The notes under the pieces: model-generated
Told to the model about the DNA's origin: nothing
What the model saw: only the letters and a program-made list of their open reading frames with translations
Database searches by the model: none
In this document: piece by piece, positions 24,857 through 33,672 of the stretch
How positions within the stretch are numbered: the first letter of the stretch is position 1
How the letters are laid out: the number at the start of each line of letters is the position of its first letter
Translations under genes and position numbers: made by a program
Assembly (NCBI GenBank): GCA_047947185.1
Contig: CP170502.1
Location: forward strand, 4,836,001 to 4,900,000
Length of the DNA stretch: 64,000 nucleotides
Direction: 5' to 3'
Source of the DNA: JANQJA01 sp047947185
Lineage (GTDB): Bacteria; Pseudomonadota; Gammaproteobacteria; Pseudomonadales; Azotimanducaceae

Positions 24857-25636
24857 TCAGGCGGAAGCGCCGGCATAAAAGCGAACGCCAAACTGCCAGA
24901 ATTTGCGTGACGCAAATGCCAGCCCCATGGCAAACAATACGGCAAAAGACAGGGTTTCCGTCGTTAGCTTGCCGGCAATAGCCTCGGCGGGTACGGTGAC
25001 CGCAAAAGCAACGGGCACCAGCAGTGTGAGCGTCCAACGCAGCCAGGTGGGGTAAATGGTGACGGGCCAGCGCGCGGCAATAAACATTGCCCAGAAAATC
25101 TGGGTAATGTTCTCGATGCGGATGAACCAGAACGCCAGGGTCGCCAGCATGATCCAGAAGCTGTAGACGATCACCCCCGCACAGAGTAGCGCAAGGGTAA
25201 ACAGCAGCGCCGCTGCCGTGCCGGTGTCCTGCAACTGCAGGTTGAGGCCATAGCCGAGTACGCCCATTCCGAGTAAGACGTCCAGCAGTTTCCACAGGCG
25301 AAACTCGCTGATACTGACAAGCAGCTGGCTGTCCCGCGGTTTGGTCAGGGTGAAATCCAGCTTGCCGTCAATGATGTCAGCCATGAACTTGTTGAGGCTG
25401 GGTGAGATTACGAAGTTGATGCTGCCAAGCACCATGTAATAGATGCCGAGGAGGCTGATCAGCTGGGCATGGTTCCAGCCGGCAAGGTCGGTTGTCTGTG
25501 AGTAGACAATTGCGGCAGTCCCGAGGGTTGTTGCAAGCGCCAGCGTGGATTCAAAAGCCTGGAAAAAAAAGTTGGCGCGATAGGCCATCTCGTTCAGGGC
25601 GCTGATCTTGAGAAAAGTCCAGGCGAGCTTGAACAC
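24857..25636 (-). CDS. ABC-2 type exporter permease
   Basis: A 259-residue membrane protein with six helices, of the COG3694-like ABC-2 permease group. It is 4 bases after the second permease and part of a three-gene exporter: ATPase, permease, permease. The substrate is unknown; drug, polysaccharide or lipid export are possibilities for this family. Confidence 0.8.
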   Translation of the reverse strand: MFKLAWTFLKISALNEMAYRANFFFQAFESTLALATTLGTAAIVYSQTTDLAGWNHAQLISLLGIYYMVLGSINFVISPSLNKFMADIIDGKLDFTLTKPRDSQLLVSISEFRLWKLLDVLLGMGVLGYGLNLQLQDTGTAAALLFTLALLCAGVIVYSFWIMLATLAFWFIRIENITQIFWAMFIAARWPVTIYPTWLRWTLTLLVPVAFAVTVPAEAIAGKLTTETLSFAVLFAMGLAFASRKFWQFGVRFYAGASA

Positions 25637-25640
25637 CTTG

Positions 25641-26450
25641 TCAGCCCCCGACTGCCGAGAAGGTGCGGATCGCGCGCCGCCAGACCAGGCGCATCAGGAA
25701 AAAGGTGATCACCAGCCAACCGCACAGCATCAATATGCCATCAACAATTGCCTGGCCGGTGATGTTGCCATTAATGATCTCAACCGGGAATGCAATGACG
25801 TAGTAGAAAGGCAAGATCTGTGCGGTGTCCTGCAGCCAGGCGGGCAGCAGTGCAATTGGTGCAATGCGACCGGACAGGAACAGGGTCACTGAAAAGTAGG
25901 TGTTGTTGATGGCAATGGTGCGTGTGGTCCAGAAAGCAGCGAGGGCAAGTGTCCACTCCATCAAAAAGCGCACGGTAAACGCCAGTAGGAGCACGGGAAT
26001 GGCCATGGCGATGGTCAGGGGTGTAAAGCCGAACTGTGGATCAAAGAGAATCACCAGAATGACCAGCGCGGGCAGCATGACGGTCATCTGCACGATCTTG
26101 TAGGCAATATTATCGGTCACATCAGCATGAATGGGATGGACGGGCCGCAACAGTTCGTAGGAGAGCTGGCCAAACTGTATCCGGAACTGGAAGACCTGCA
26201 TGATCCAGGTAAATGTCAGGTGGTTGACCAGTAGCAGCACAATGTAATAGGCGGCGAACTCGCGCGCCGAGTAACCGCCCACGCTGCCGCCGCGTTCGCT
26301 GGCCACCGTTGACCACACGACAAGATAGATCAGCGGCTCCAGGATGGAGCCGATCATCCAGATCATACCCGATGCCCGATACTGGATATTGCCGAGTATG
26401 GCGGCTTTCATGAAAGCGCGGTAAAGCCCCGGATAATAACCGGGATTCAT
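25641..26450 (-). CDS. ABC-2 type exporter permease
   Basis: A 269-residue six-helix membrane protein of the COG4587-like ABC-2 permease group. It overlaps the ATPase stop by 4 bases and precedes the second permease by 4, so the three are coupled. Both permeases probably form one heterodimeric channel with an ATPase dimer. The substrate is unknown. Confidence 0.8.
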   Translation of the reverse strand: MNPGYYPGLYRAFMKAAILGNIQYRASGMIWMIGSILEPLIYLVVWSTVASERGGSVGGYSAREFAAYYIVLLLVNHLTFTWIMQVFQFRIQFGQLSYELLRPVHPIHADVTDNIAYKIVQMTVMLPALVILVILFDPQFGFTPLTIAMAIPVLLLAFTVRFLMEWTLALAAFWTTRTIAINNTYFSVTLFLSGRIAPIALLPAWLQDTAQILPFYYVIAFPVEIINGNITGQAIVDGILMLCGWLVITFFLMRLVWRRAIRTFSAVGG

Positions 26451-27424
26451 GCCTCAGCCCGCTGGGTGAATACGCTGTCTATGACCTCTTCAATCGGCGG
26501 ATCTTCCACGGAAAGATCAACAACCGGCAGGTCAGCCAGCAGGCGCGCGGTCACGGCAGGCGCTTCGGATTTTGCCAGGCGCAGGGTAAAAGCGTCAGCC
26601 GAGCGTGCCACTAGCTCGCCGTACTGGCGGTAGTCACCCGTGGCGTCCGGCAGTTTGACGGTGATGGTCTTGTAGGCGGTGAACTGTTCAACCAGCGCGG
26701 CGAGATCACCGTCGAACAGGATAGCGCCGTGGTGTATGACAATGACCCGCTTGCACAATGCCTGGACGTCGGCCATGTAGTGTGATGTCAGCAGTACCGT
26801 GGCGCCGGTACGCTGGTTGTAGTCAGCAATAAACTGGCGCAGTTTGCGTTGCATGGTAACGTCCAGCCCGATGGTGGGTTCATCCAGGAACAGCATGTCG
26901 GGTTCGTGCAGCAGTGAGACGGCAACTTCACACTTCATACGCTCACCCAGTGACAGGTTGCGTACCGGCTTGGTGAGCAAGGGTTCCAGGTCCAGCAGTT
27001 CGGTCAACTGCGCCAGGGTCTCGCGGTAGCGACCCCTGTCCAGCTCGTAAATCGCCCGATTGCGTTCGAAGGAATCGATTGCGGGAATGTCCCAGAGCAG
27101 TTGGTTACGCTGGCCCATGACCAGCGTGATACGACGCAGGAAGTCCCGCTCCCGTTTTGCCGGCTCAAAGCCCAGTACCGAGACCTTGCCGCCGGACGGG
27201 TGAAGCAGCCCGGACAGCATCTTGATGGTTGTGGTCTTACCAGCCCCGTTTGGCCCCAGGAAACCAACAACTTCACCGGGATTGATGGTGAAACTGATCG
27301 GTGTGACCGCAGGTACATCACGCGTCTCGCGGCGGAAGAGGCTCTTTAACGCGTTTCCAAGCCCGGCTTCCCGCACCGGCACCTGGTAGGTTTTGGCCAG
27401 CTGCTCAACCTTAATCGATGTCAT
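26447..27424 (-). CDS. ABC-2 exporter ATP-binding protein
   Basis: About 325 residues with an N-terminal ATPase domain: Walker A GPNGAGKTT, signature LSLGERMKCEVA and Walker B FLDEPTIGLD are all clear. An additional C-terminal domain of about 80 residues is typical of the COG4586 exporter ATPases. The ATG at 27424 lies 14 bases before the end of the crotonase gene (27411), giving an overlap that suggests coupling. A longer reading to 27703 would lie inside the crotonase gene. Confidence 0.9.
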   Translation of the reverse strand: MTSIKVEQLAKTYQVPVREAGLGNALKSLFRRETRDVPAVTPISFTINPGEVVGFLGPNGAGKTTTIKMLSGLLHPSGGKVSVLGFEPAKRERDFLRRITLVMGQRNQLLWDIPAIDSFERNRAIYELDRGRYRETLAQLTELLDLEPLLTKPVRNLSLGERMKCEVAVSLLHEPDMLFLDEPTIGLDVTMQRKLRQFIADYNQRTGATVLLTSHYMADVQALCKRVIVIHHGAILFDGDLAALVEQFTAYKTITVKLPDATGDYRQYGELVARSADAFTLRLAKSEAPAVTARLLADLPVVDLSVEDPPIEEVIDSVFTQRAEA

Positions 27425-28187
27425 CAAAATTACCGTGGCGTCCTTTGCCGCTGGCAAAGCGGGCAGCACCGGCACGCGTTTCGCCGGACGCAATGACCTC
27501 CCGGCCAATCTTCGTCTCGTTTGCCAGGGCTTCGTCGAGTGGCAGGCTCCACTGCTGGTAGGACGAAAGGCGATCGCCGCGCAGACAGCGCTGGGGAAAG
27601 GCCGCCAGGTTGTTGGCGAGCGCGATTGCATCCGCCAGGGCAGTGCCGGGTGTGGACAGTCGATTGGCGAGTCCCATGCTGAGGGCTTCTTCACCAGAAA
27701 CACCGCGACCGGTAAGTATCATGTCCAGGGCATGGCTCTGGCCAATAAGCCTCGGCAGGCGGATTGTGCCGCCGTCCACAAGGGGTACACCCCAGCGGCG
27801 GCAGTAAACCCCAAACACGGCATTAGTGGCGGCAACGCGAAGATCACACCAGAGTGCCAGTTCAAGGCCGCCGGCAACCGCATGACCCTCAATCGCGGCA
27901 ATGACTGGTTTGCCCAGCAGCATCCGGGTGGGCCCCATGGGACCGTCACCCCCTGATCCCACCCGATTGCCGCGACCACTCGCCACGGCCTTGAGATCAG
28001 CGCCGGCACAGAAGGTGTCGCCCGCGCCTGTCAGGATGGCAACGGCCTGCGCCTCATCGGCATCAAAAGCCTTGAAAGCCTCGGCAAGCAGGGCCGCAGT
28101 GGGGCCATCTACAGCGTTTCTGACCTCGGGACGATTGATTGAAATAATGGATACCGCACCCTGCCTCTGCACCGACACTGTGTCCAT
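27411..28187 (-). CDS. Enoyl-CoA hydratase/isomerase (crotonase family)
   Basis: About 258 residues. The CoA and oxyanion regions are clear: GAGDTFCAGADLKAVASG and EGHAVAGGLELALWCDLRVAA. A Glu in the catalytic position is not obvious in the second loop, so it may be an isomerase or another crotonase-type activity. The ATG at 28187 has AGGA 5 bases upstream. Its 3' end overlaps the ABC ATPase start by 14 bases. Confidence 0.85.
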   Translation of the reverse strand: MDTVSVQRQGAVSIISINRPEVRNAVDGPTAALLAEAFKAFDADEAQAVAILTGAGDTFCAGADLKAVASGRGNRVGSGGDGPMGPTRMLLGKPVIAAIEGHAVAGGLELALWCDLRVAATNAVFGVYCRRWGVPLVDGGTIRLPRLIGQSHALDMILTGRGVSGEEALSMGLANRLSTPGTALADAIALANNLAAFPQRCLRGDRLSSYQQWSLPLDEALANETKIGREVIASGETRAGAARFASGKGRHGNFDDID

Positions 28188-28268
28188 GGTCTTCCTGCAC
28201 TCTGGCCCTGTTGTTGCCTTATTCTGGCACGAATGGCGGAAGACGGCAGCAGGCACGCTGCCCGGCGA

Positions 28269-29090
28269 TCAGGCTGCCCGGGCACTCGGCTCCCGCTGTG
28301 GCTCGGCAGGGGCGAATGGCGCGGTGCTGTCGAGCGCCGCGCCACTGAATTCCCGGTTCATGGCGCTCCGCAACAAGGCTGTTGCTTCTGCCACGGGAAG
28401 GTCGCTGGACAGATTGATTGGCTCAAGGATCGTTGCGCTGACCGGCCCGGGTGTGACAGTCCGGCTGCCCTTGGGTCGCAGTTCCCGCAGCCCTTTCAGG
28501 ACTACAGGCACCACGGGAACCCGGGCAGCGCGGGCGAGCAGGGTCACGCCGTGGCGGAATTCGCCCAGTTCATCGGACGTTGCGCGGGTACCCTCGGGAA
28601 AGATGCAGATGTTGCACTGCTGATCCAGCAGCCACCGCGCGTAGTCCAGCGTTCTGGAACCGCCGCCCCGGTGAATCGGAAAGTTTCCCAGTGCCAGCGA
28701 CTGGTACCATGGCTGCAGGATGAGCTTTTTCTTGCCTTTAACAAACCACCGGTCAGCCGCAGCGCCAAAATAGAGGTTGCGGCGGATCTCCTCCGGGAGT
28801 GCTGCAACAATCACCGGCGTATCCATGTGGCTCTGGTGGTTGGCAATAAATATTGCGGGTTTGGTGAGGTCCGCCAGGCGTTCGGTGCCGTTTACCGTCA
28901 GTGGATTGCAGTAGTCATCAACCCAGCGCGTGTACTCGCGTCGGCGCAGGGCCCGTCGGACGAGTTTTGCCCAGCCCTGAATTTGCCAGGGATAGGGGCC
29001 ACCATAGACGGTGGACTCAGCCTGGTCATGGTTGTTCACGACATTTGTCGGCAACGTGTTGGCGCTGGGATGTGCAATCTGCGAGTTCAT
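28269..29090 (-). CDS. 1-acyl-sn-glycerol-3-phosphate acyltransferase-like (PlsC family)
   Basis: A 273-residue peripheral membrane acyltransferase. The HX4D catalytic motif is NHQSHMD (His85, Asp90) and the glycerol-phosphate motif FPEGTR is at 164-169. It has no clear membrane helix and an N-terminal extension of about 40 residues, so it differs from classic PlsC and may acylate another lipid. It lies 81 bases upstream of the crotonase gene on the same strand. Confidence 0.85.
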   Translation of the reverse strand: MNSQIAHPSANTLPTNVVNNHDQAESTVYGGPYPWQIQGWAKLVRRALRRREYTRWVDDYCNPLTVNGTERLADLTKPAIFIANHQSHMDTPVIVAALPEEIRRNLYFGAAADRWFVKGKKKLILQPWYQSLALGNFPIHRGGGSRTLDYARWLLDQQCNICIFPEGTRATSDELGEFRHGVTLLARAARVPVVPVVLKGLRELRPKGSRTVTPGPVSATILEPINLSSDLPVAEATALLRSAMNREFSGAALDSTAPFAPAEPQREPSARAA

Positions 29091-29275
29091 GTCAATCTGC
29101 TCCTGCCGGGGTCAGCCTGTTGGGGTCATTGCCAGTAAAAGCAAAACGGATGCCAACCGCTGGATTGTCCCGAAGAAACGGTCCCTTTGGCACAAAAGCG
29201 TGCCTAGTCAATGCCGCGATGCATCCACCTGATGCACGCGTGCGTCATCATGGTGCGGAAAGTAGTAAAGGTGAG

Positions 29276-29794
29276 TCAGGAGGCGGTGTTGACACTTGCC
29301 CGAAACAGTCTGCGGAACAGCAGTCGAACAACAAGGTAAAACAGGTCGATGATGGTGATGCCGGCGACGAGCGTGGCCGCGCCACAGAGCAGCGTATTCT
29401 CGTCCAGGGTCAGCGTATAGGTATATCCCTGTGTTGTTTCCGCCAGCAGTTCCCGATCACCGCGCAGGAGCAAATGGACCAGGCTGCTGACAAGCCCTGC
29501 TGACAAGGCCCGCTGTTCGGCGAGGAAATGGCGCTGACGATTGACCATGCGCTCAATCACCTGGGCTTCAGCCCGGAAGGTGGGCTCGGTACTGCGCTGG
29601 TGCAGTTCAATGAGTGCGGTAAGCGAGCCGCCATGATACCTGTCGGCGATGGCCTGGAAACCGGCAAGGTTCTGCGTGACCTCACGCAGGTGAGCGTCAG
29701 TCCGAAGGCTGTACTGGCTGATGAAGCCCGGAATCTGCAGGCCCGCAAGCAAAAAGATAGCCGCAAGTACAATGGTTAAGTAACGATAGATCAA
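29276..29794 (-). CDS. DUF2937 family membrane protein
   Basis: A 172-residue protein with an N-terminal membrane helix (about 4-24) and one or two C-terminal helices (about 134-160), separated by a charged helical stretch. This fits DUF2937. No known function. It follows the FecR-domain lipoprotein gene by 9 bases, suggesting co-transcription. Confidence 0.7.
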   Translation of the reverse strand: MIYRYLTIVLAAIFLLAGLQIPGFISQYSLRTDAHLREVTQNLAGFQAIADRYHGGSLTALIELHQRSTEPTFRAEAQVIERMVNRQRHFLAEQRALSAGLVSSLVHLLLRGDRELLAETTQGYTYTLTLDENTLLCGAATLVAGITIIDLFYLVVRLLFRRLFRASVNTAS

Positions 29795-29803
29795 GGGTGT
29801 AAC

Positions 29804-30469
29804 CTAGAGGCGGAAGTTGTCGAGGGCCGCCAGGCGTCTGGCGTCCGGCCAGGCGCTTGGCGGTTGGGGGCCCCGGTCACCCTGCACCGAGGTACCGGAA
29901 ACGGGTAGGGTGAGTTCGGTACTGCCGTGCGCATTTGCGATAACCACGCTGTCGCCTCGCAACAGGGCAACATCAAGCGTGTTGGGTTCAAACAGGAAAC
30001 CACCAAAAAACCGCGCACCCTTGACTGTGATGGTTGCCACTGGCGTCTGGATGGCAAATTTTCCGCGGCCGGATTTTTGCGTTGCAGGATTGTCGACCAG
30101 CAAGGTACCACTGCCAAGGGTGAGGCGCGCCCTGGGACCGCGATCACCCTCGCGGTAGCTGTACTCGTGAAACAGCAGGTGTGAGTTGGGACCCAGCGTT
30201 ATGATGGTGTTGTCTATCATGACAACCTGTACCTTCTCAGCCGCTTTGGTTTGCAGTATATCCCCCTCGTAGATGAGGGATTGCTGGTCAAGCACATAAC
30301 TCTGATTCTTGCGAATTGTGTTAGGTGCACCCACCGTCGCGGTGACCGTCGCGATGACGCGGGGGCCGATGCTGCCCGGCGCGGTGCTGCAACCCGCCAG
30401 CAGCAAGAGGGTTGCAATCAGCGCGTTACTTGCCGCCCTTGACCGGGTGCAGGTTCTCAAGATCAACAT
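29804..30469 (-). CDS. FecR-domain lipoprotein
   Basis: About 221 residues. A lipoprotein signal with lipobox LLAGC (Cys about 26) precedes a FecR-like beta-helical domain (RKNQSYVLDQQSLIYEGDIL ... VATITVKGARFFGG). FecR proteins usually carry a membrane anti-sigma segment; here it is an exposed lipoprotein, and no ECF sigma gene is next to it. The start is unsure: ATG at 30469 has only a close GGAAGG, and its first 44 bases overlap the cupin gene. A later start is possible. Confidence 0.7.
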   Translation of the reverse strand: MLILRTCTRSRAASNALIATLLLLAGCSTAPGSIGPRVIATVTATVGAPNTIRKNQSYVLDQQSLIYEGDILQTKAAEKVQVVMIDNTIITLGPNSHLLFHEYSYREGDRGPRARLTLGSGTLLVDNPATQKSGRGKFAIQTPVATITVKGARFFGGFLFEPNTLDVALLRGDSVVIANAHGSTELTLPVSGTSVQGDRGPQPPSAWPDARRLAALDNFRL

Positions 30470-30911
30470 ATTCCTTCCGGCCATCCACACGATACATACG
30501 TCGATTGATGCGCGGGTAGTCGCAGATATCAATGGGGCTGCGATTGCCACCCATCAGGTACACAAGGTCCTCATCGAAGGTATTTCGCATGGCATGGGGT
30601 AGCGACTGGCGGGCAAAGGCCATAAAGTCACCGGTTCCAACCTCGTATTCGTTGTCGCCAATTTCCGCGATAGCCCGGCCCGACAGGATGTAGACAAATT
30701 CTTCATCAACCTGATGAAAGTGGAACTGGGTTGATTCTGCGCCCGGCTGCAGCCGTACCAGGTGGATGCCGAGACTGGTCAGTCCCAGCAGGTCCCCGAG
30801 GGAGCGGGTTTGCCTGACGGCGCGGTCGTTAAACTGGTGGACGTGCGCAATTTCTGGCAGGGCGCTGATCTCGTCTGCCCGCAGCAACGGGAAAGGCCGG
30901 GTTTCTGCCAT
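30426..30911 (-). CDS. Cupin-domain protein
   Basis: A 161-residue protein with a double-stranded beta-helix. Metal-type residues are visible in TQFHFHQVDEEFVYILSG (about 68-85) and LPHAMRN. The cupin fold covers many enzymes and binding proteins, so the role is open. The ATG at 30911 follows the rhlB stop by one base, giving translational coupling with the helicase gene. Confidence 0.78.
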   Translation of the reverse strand: MAETRPFPLLRADEISALPEIAHVHQFNDRAVRQTRSLGDLLGLTSLGIHLVRLQPGAESTQFHFHQVDEEFVYILSGRAIAEIGDNEYEVGTGDFMAFARQSLPHAMRNTFDEDLVYLMGGNRSPIDICDYPRINRRMYRVDGRKEYVDLENLHPVKGGK

Positions 30912-30912
30912 C

Positions 30913-32301
30913 TCAGCGTCCCCGGCCGCGCGGCTTGTCACGAGGCCGTTTTTCCACAAACTCGCGTTCCGGTGAGCGCCGTACCGGTGCAGGCGGGGCC
31001 TGCAGTAACTCCGCCGGTGGTGGGACACACTCAAGTGGCTCGCCCAGCAGTTGCTCGATGCCCGGCAACATGAAAGCGTCGTCCTCACACGCGAGCGCAA
31101 TGGACACGCCGGTTGCACCGGCCCGACCGGTTCGGCCGATCCTGTGGATGTAGTCTTCCGGATCTTCGGGCAGGGTGTAGTTCACCACATGGCTGATGTC
31201 GTCAACGTGTATGCCACGCCCGGCAACATCAGTGGCGACCAGCACCTTGACCTCACCGCTCTTGAACTTGTTCAGCGTTGAAATCCGCTTTTTTTGCGGC
31301 ACCTCGCCGGTCAAGAGGCCACATTCAATGCCGTTGCGGTGCAGTCGGTCAGCCAGGCTACGGGTCTGGTCGCGACGGTTGACAAAAACGATGATCCGGT
31401 CAACCTCGTCACTCATGATGAGGTTGTACAGGACGTTGTATTTCTGTTCAGCAGAGGTCAGGTAAACCCGCTGCTCGACCGAGTCGACGGCAACCTGCTC
31501 GGGATCGATGCTGACTTCAACGGGGTCAATAGTCCACTGTGCGGCGAGCCGCCTGATATCTTCGCTGAAGGTGGCGCTGAAAAGTTGGGTTTGCCGGTTT
31601 TCCTTGCGCGGTGTTCGCTTGATGATGTCCTTGACGTCGGGGATAAAACCCATGCTGAGCATACGGTCTGCTTCGTCAATAATCAGTGTTTCTACATGTG
31701 ACAGGTCAATGACACGGGATCGGGCAAAGTCGAGTAGCCGGCCGGGGGTTGCGATGACAATGTCCACGGGACCAGCCAGTTGTTTGCGCTGTTTGTCATA
31801 GTCGATTCCACCCACCACCGTTGCAATACGGAGCCTGGTAAATTTGGCGAGCAGGTCAGCGTCATGGGCAATCTGCATGGCGAGTTCCCGGGTGGGAGCA
31901 ATCGCCAGCGCAAAGGGTGTGCCATTGCCGCGGGATTCAACCTCCGGATTCTCAAGATGATACGCGATGGCAGAGATCAGGAACGCGGCCGTCTTGCCGG
32001 TACCGGTCTGCGCCTGGGCGATAATGTCTTTGCCATCCAGGGCGTGGGGCAGCACCTCTTTCTGTACGGGTGTACAACTGGTGAAGCCCAGCCTCCGAAT
32101 GGCCCGGTTCAGTTCATCCGGCAAGTCCAGCGCGGCAAAATCGGGTGCCAGTGGACCCGCCTCGTCCGGTTCCGGCGGTGCCTTTCTGGCTGATTTTGGG
32201 GCTGTCGTTTGTGCCTGCTTGCGATCGCCTTTGGGTGGTTTGGGTGCCACGGGCACCGTTTCTGGTGCAGCGGATCCGAACAATCGTTTCAAAAACTTCA
32301 T
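30913..32301 (-). CDS. rhlB: DEAD-box RNA helicase, RhlB-like
   Basis: About 462 residues with all DEAD-box motifs: AQTGTGKT, PTRELA, LIIDEADRM, FSATF and HRIGRTGRAG. Disordered basic tails flank the core (an N-terminal segment rich in Pro, Lys and Gln and a C-terminal RGRGR). The start MKFLKRLFGS resembles RhlB of pseudomonads from memory, which unwinds RNA and works with the degradosome. The ATG at 32301 is preferred; a TTG at 32331 also opens the frame. It is the first gene of the rhlB-cupin-FecR-DUF2937 set. Confidence 0.88.
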   Translation of the reverse strand: MKFLKRLFGSAAPETVPVAPKPPKGDRKQAQTTAPKSARKAPPEPDEAGPLAPDFAALDLPDELNRAIRRLGFTSCTPVQKEVLPHALDGKDIIAQAQTGTGKTAAFLISAIAYHLENPEVESRGNGTPFALAIAPTRELAMQIAHDADLLAKFTRLRIATVVGGIDYDKQRKQLAGPVDIVIATPGRLLDFARSRVIDLSHVETLIIDEADRMLSMGFIPDVKDIIKRTPRKENRQTQLFSATFSEDIRRLAAQWTIDPVEVSIDPEQVAVDSVEQRVYLTSAEQKYNVLYNLIMSDEVDRIIVFVNRRDQTRSLADRLHRNGIECGLLTGEVPQKKRISTLNKFKSGEVKVLVATDVAGRGIHVDDISHVVNYTLPEDPEDYIHRIGRTGRAGATGVSIALACEDDAFMLPGIEQLLGEPLECVPPPAELLQAPPAPVRRSPEREFVEKRPRDKPRGRGR

Positions 32302-32360
32302 TGGCAGGTACTTCGATAGCAAAAGGAGCAAATCAGGGTGACCTCACCGGCCACGACGAG

Positions 32361-32366
32361 AGTATA
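32361..32366 (-). promoter_or_regulatory. Possible -10 element upstream of rhlB
   Basis: On the minus strand TATACT at 32366-32361 is a good -10 hexamer 60 bases before the rhlB ATG, but no convincing -35 lies 16-18 bases further upstream. A weak candidate only. Confidence 0.35.
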
Positions 32367-32411
32367 GCCGCTTTCCGTCACCACTGCTGTTTGCTCTGTG
32401 ACACCCGAAGC

Positions 32412-33671
32412 TCAGGTCTGGCGCGCCAGCAGCATGGTCACGGTTGCGAGTTGGATACACACCACAAGCACTTCAACCGCCTTGCGTAACTGGCTGGTTG
32501 AAGGAAAGGTGGGTGCTATCCGGATGTTGGTATTAGCTGGATCCTTGCCGTAGGGAAAGGTCGCACCCGCTGGAGTGAGCTTCACACCCGCCTCAGCCGC
32601 GAGCTTCACCACCTGGCTGGCGAGGCCAGGCAGCGTGTCCAGCGAAATGAAGTAGCCGCCGTTCGGGGTGGTCCAGCTTGCGATCCCCTTGCCGTCAAGT
32701 TCTCTGGTCAAGGCCTCCTGGACTATGTCGAAGCGGGGTTTGATAATGGCCTGGTGTTTTTCCATATGCTGTTTGATGGCGTTAAGGTCAGGCAGGAAGC
32801 GGACGTGGCGTAGCTGGTTGACCTTGTCAAATCCTATGACAGATGCCGAGAGAAACTTCTCGAAAGCGGCGAGGTTGCCGGTTGAGGTACCCAGGAACGC
32901 GACGCCGGCGCCGGCAAAGGTGATTTTGGAAGTGGATGCCAGCATGACCACACTATCTGCGGTACCCGCCGCATGGGCGAGGGGCATCAGGTTCTCGAGT
33001 GAATCTGGCGCTTCCGTGAGGTCGTGTACCACATAGGCGTTGTCCCACATGATGCGAAAGTGCTCACCGGCATGCCTGGCCAGTTGGGCCATGCGCTCCA
33101 CCGTCGCCTTGCTGTAGGTGTGACCCGTGGGATTGGAATACTTGGGTACGCACCAGATGCCCTTGATTGATGCATCTGCTGTGACCAGATCCTCAATCAT
33201 GTCCATGTCCGGCCCAGTGTCCAGCAGGGGCACGTTAATCATTTCGATGCCGAAGTGTTCACAAATGGTGAAGTGACGATCGTAGCCAGGTACGGGGCAG
33301 AGGAATTTTACCGGCGCACCGGCCCAGGCGCCGCGCAGCATGAAGTCAACATAAGCGTACATCAGTGACAGGCTGCTGTTGCCGCCTGCCATGGTTTCAG
33401 CGGGTGTTGTTCCGAGCAATGCTGCCCCCAGCGCACGTGCCTCGGGTATACCCAGCAGACCGCCGTAGTTACGGACATCCGTGCCATCCTGGAGCAGAAA
33501 AAACCCCTCCAGGATGCCATCCAGCGCATTGGACAGGTCCAGTTGCTCCGGTGCCGGTTTGCCACGCGTCAGGTCCAGGGACAGCTTTTCGGCAACGAAT
33601 GCCTGGTAGCGTGATTGCAGATCGGCGTGCAGGCTGCCCAGTTCGGCGGGCGAAAGTGTGGTGATTTCCAT
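32412..33671 (-). CDS. Class I aminotransferase (MocR-like aspartate aminotransferase type)
   Basis: A 419-residue PLP-dependent fold-type I enzyme of the Aminotran_MocR (PF12897) group. STSKITFAGAG contains the PLP Lys, CVPKYSNPTGHTYS is the PLP-binding Asn region and the C-terminal RIAP has the carboxylate Arg. Members of this group act as aspartate or alanine aminotransferases. The ATG at 33671 has CAGGAG at 7 bases. It follows argC by 1 base, so it may supply glutamate/aspartate metabolism alongside arginine synthesis. Confidence 0.85.
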   Translation of the reverse strand: MEITTLSPAELGSLHADLQSRYQAFVAEKLSLDLTRGKPAPEQLDLSNALDGILEGFFLLQDGTDVRNYGGLLGIPEARALGAALLGTTPAETMAGGNSSLSLMYAYVDFMLRGAWAGAPVKFLCPVPGYDRHFTICEHFGIEMINVPLLDTGPDMDMIEDLVTADASIKGIWCVPKYSNPTGHTYSKATVERMAQLARHAGEHFRIMWDNAYVVHDLTEAPDSLENLMPLAHAAGTADSVVMLASTSKITFAGAGVAFLGTSTGNLAAFEKFLSASVIGFDKVNQLRHVRFLPDLNAIKQHMEKHQAIIKPRFDIVQEALTRELDGKGIASWTTPNGGYFISLDTLPGLASQVVKLAAEAGVKLTPAGATFPYGKDPANTNIRIAPTFPSTSQLRKAVEVLVVCIQLATVTMLLARQT

Positions 33672-33672
33672 G

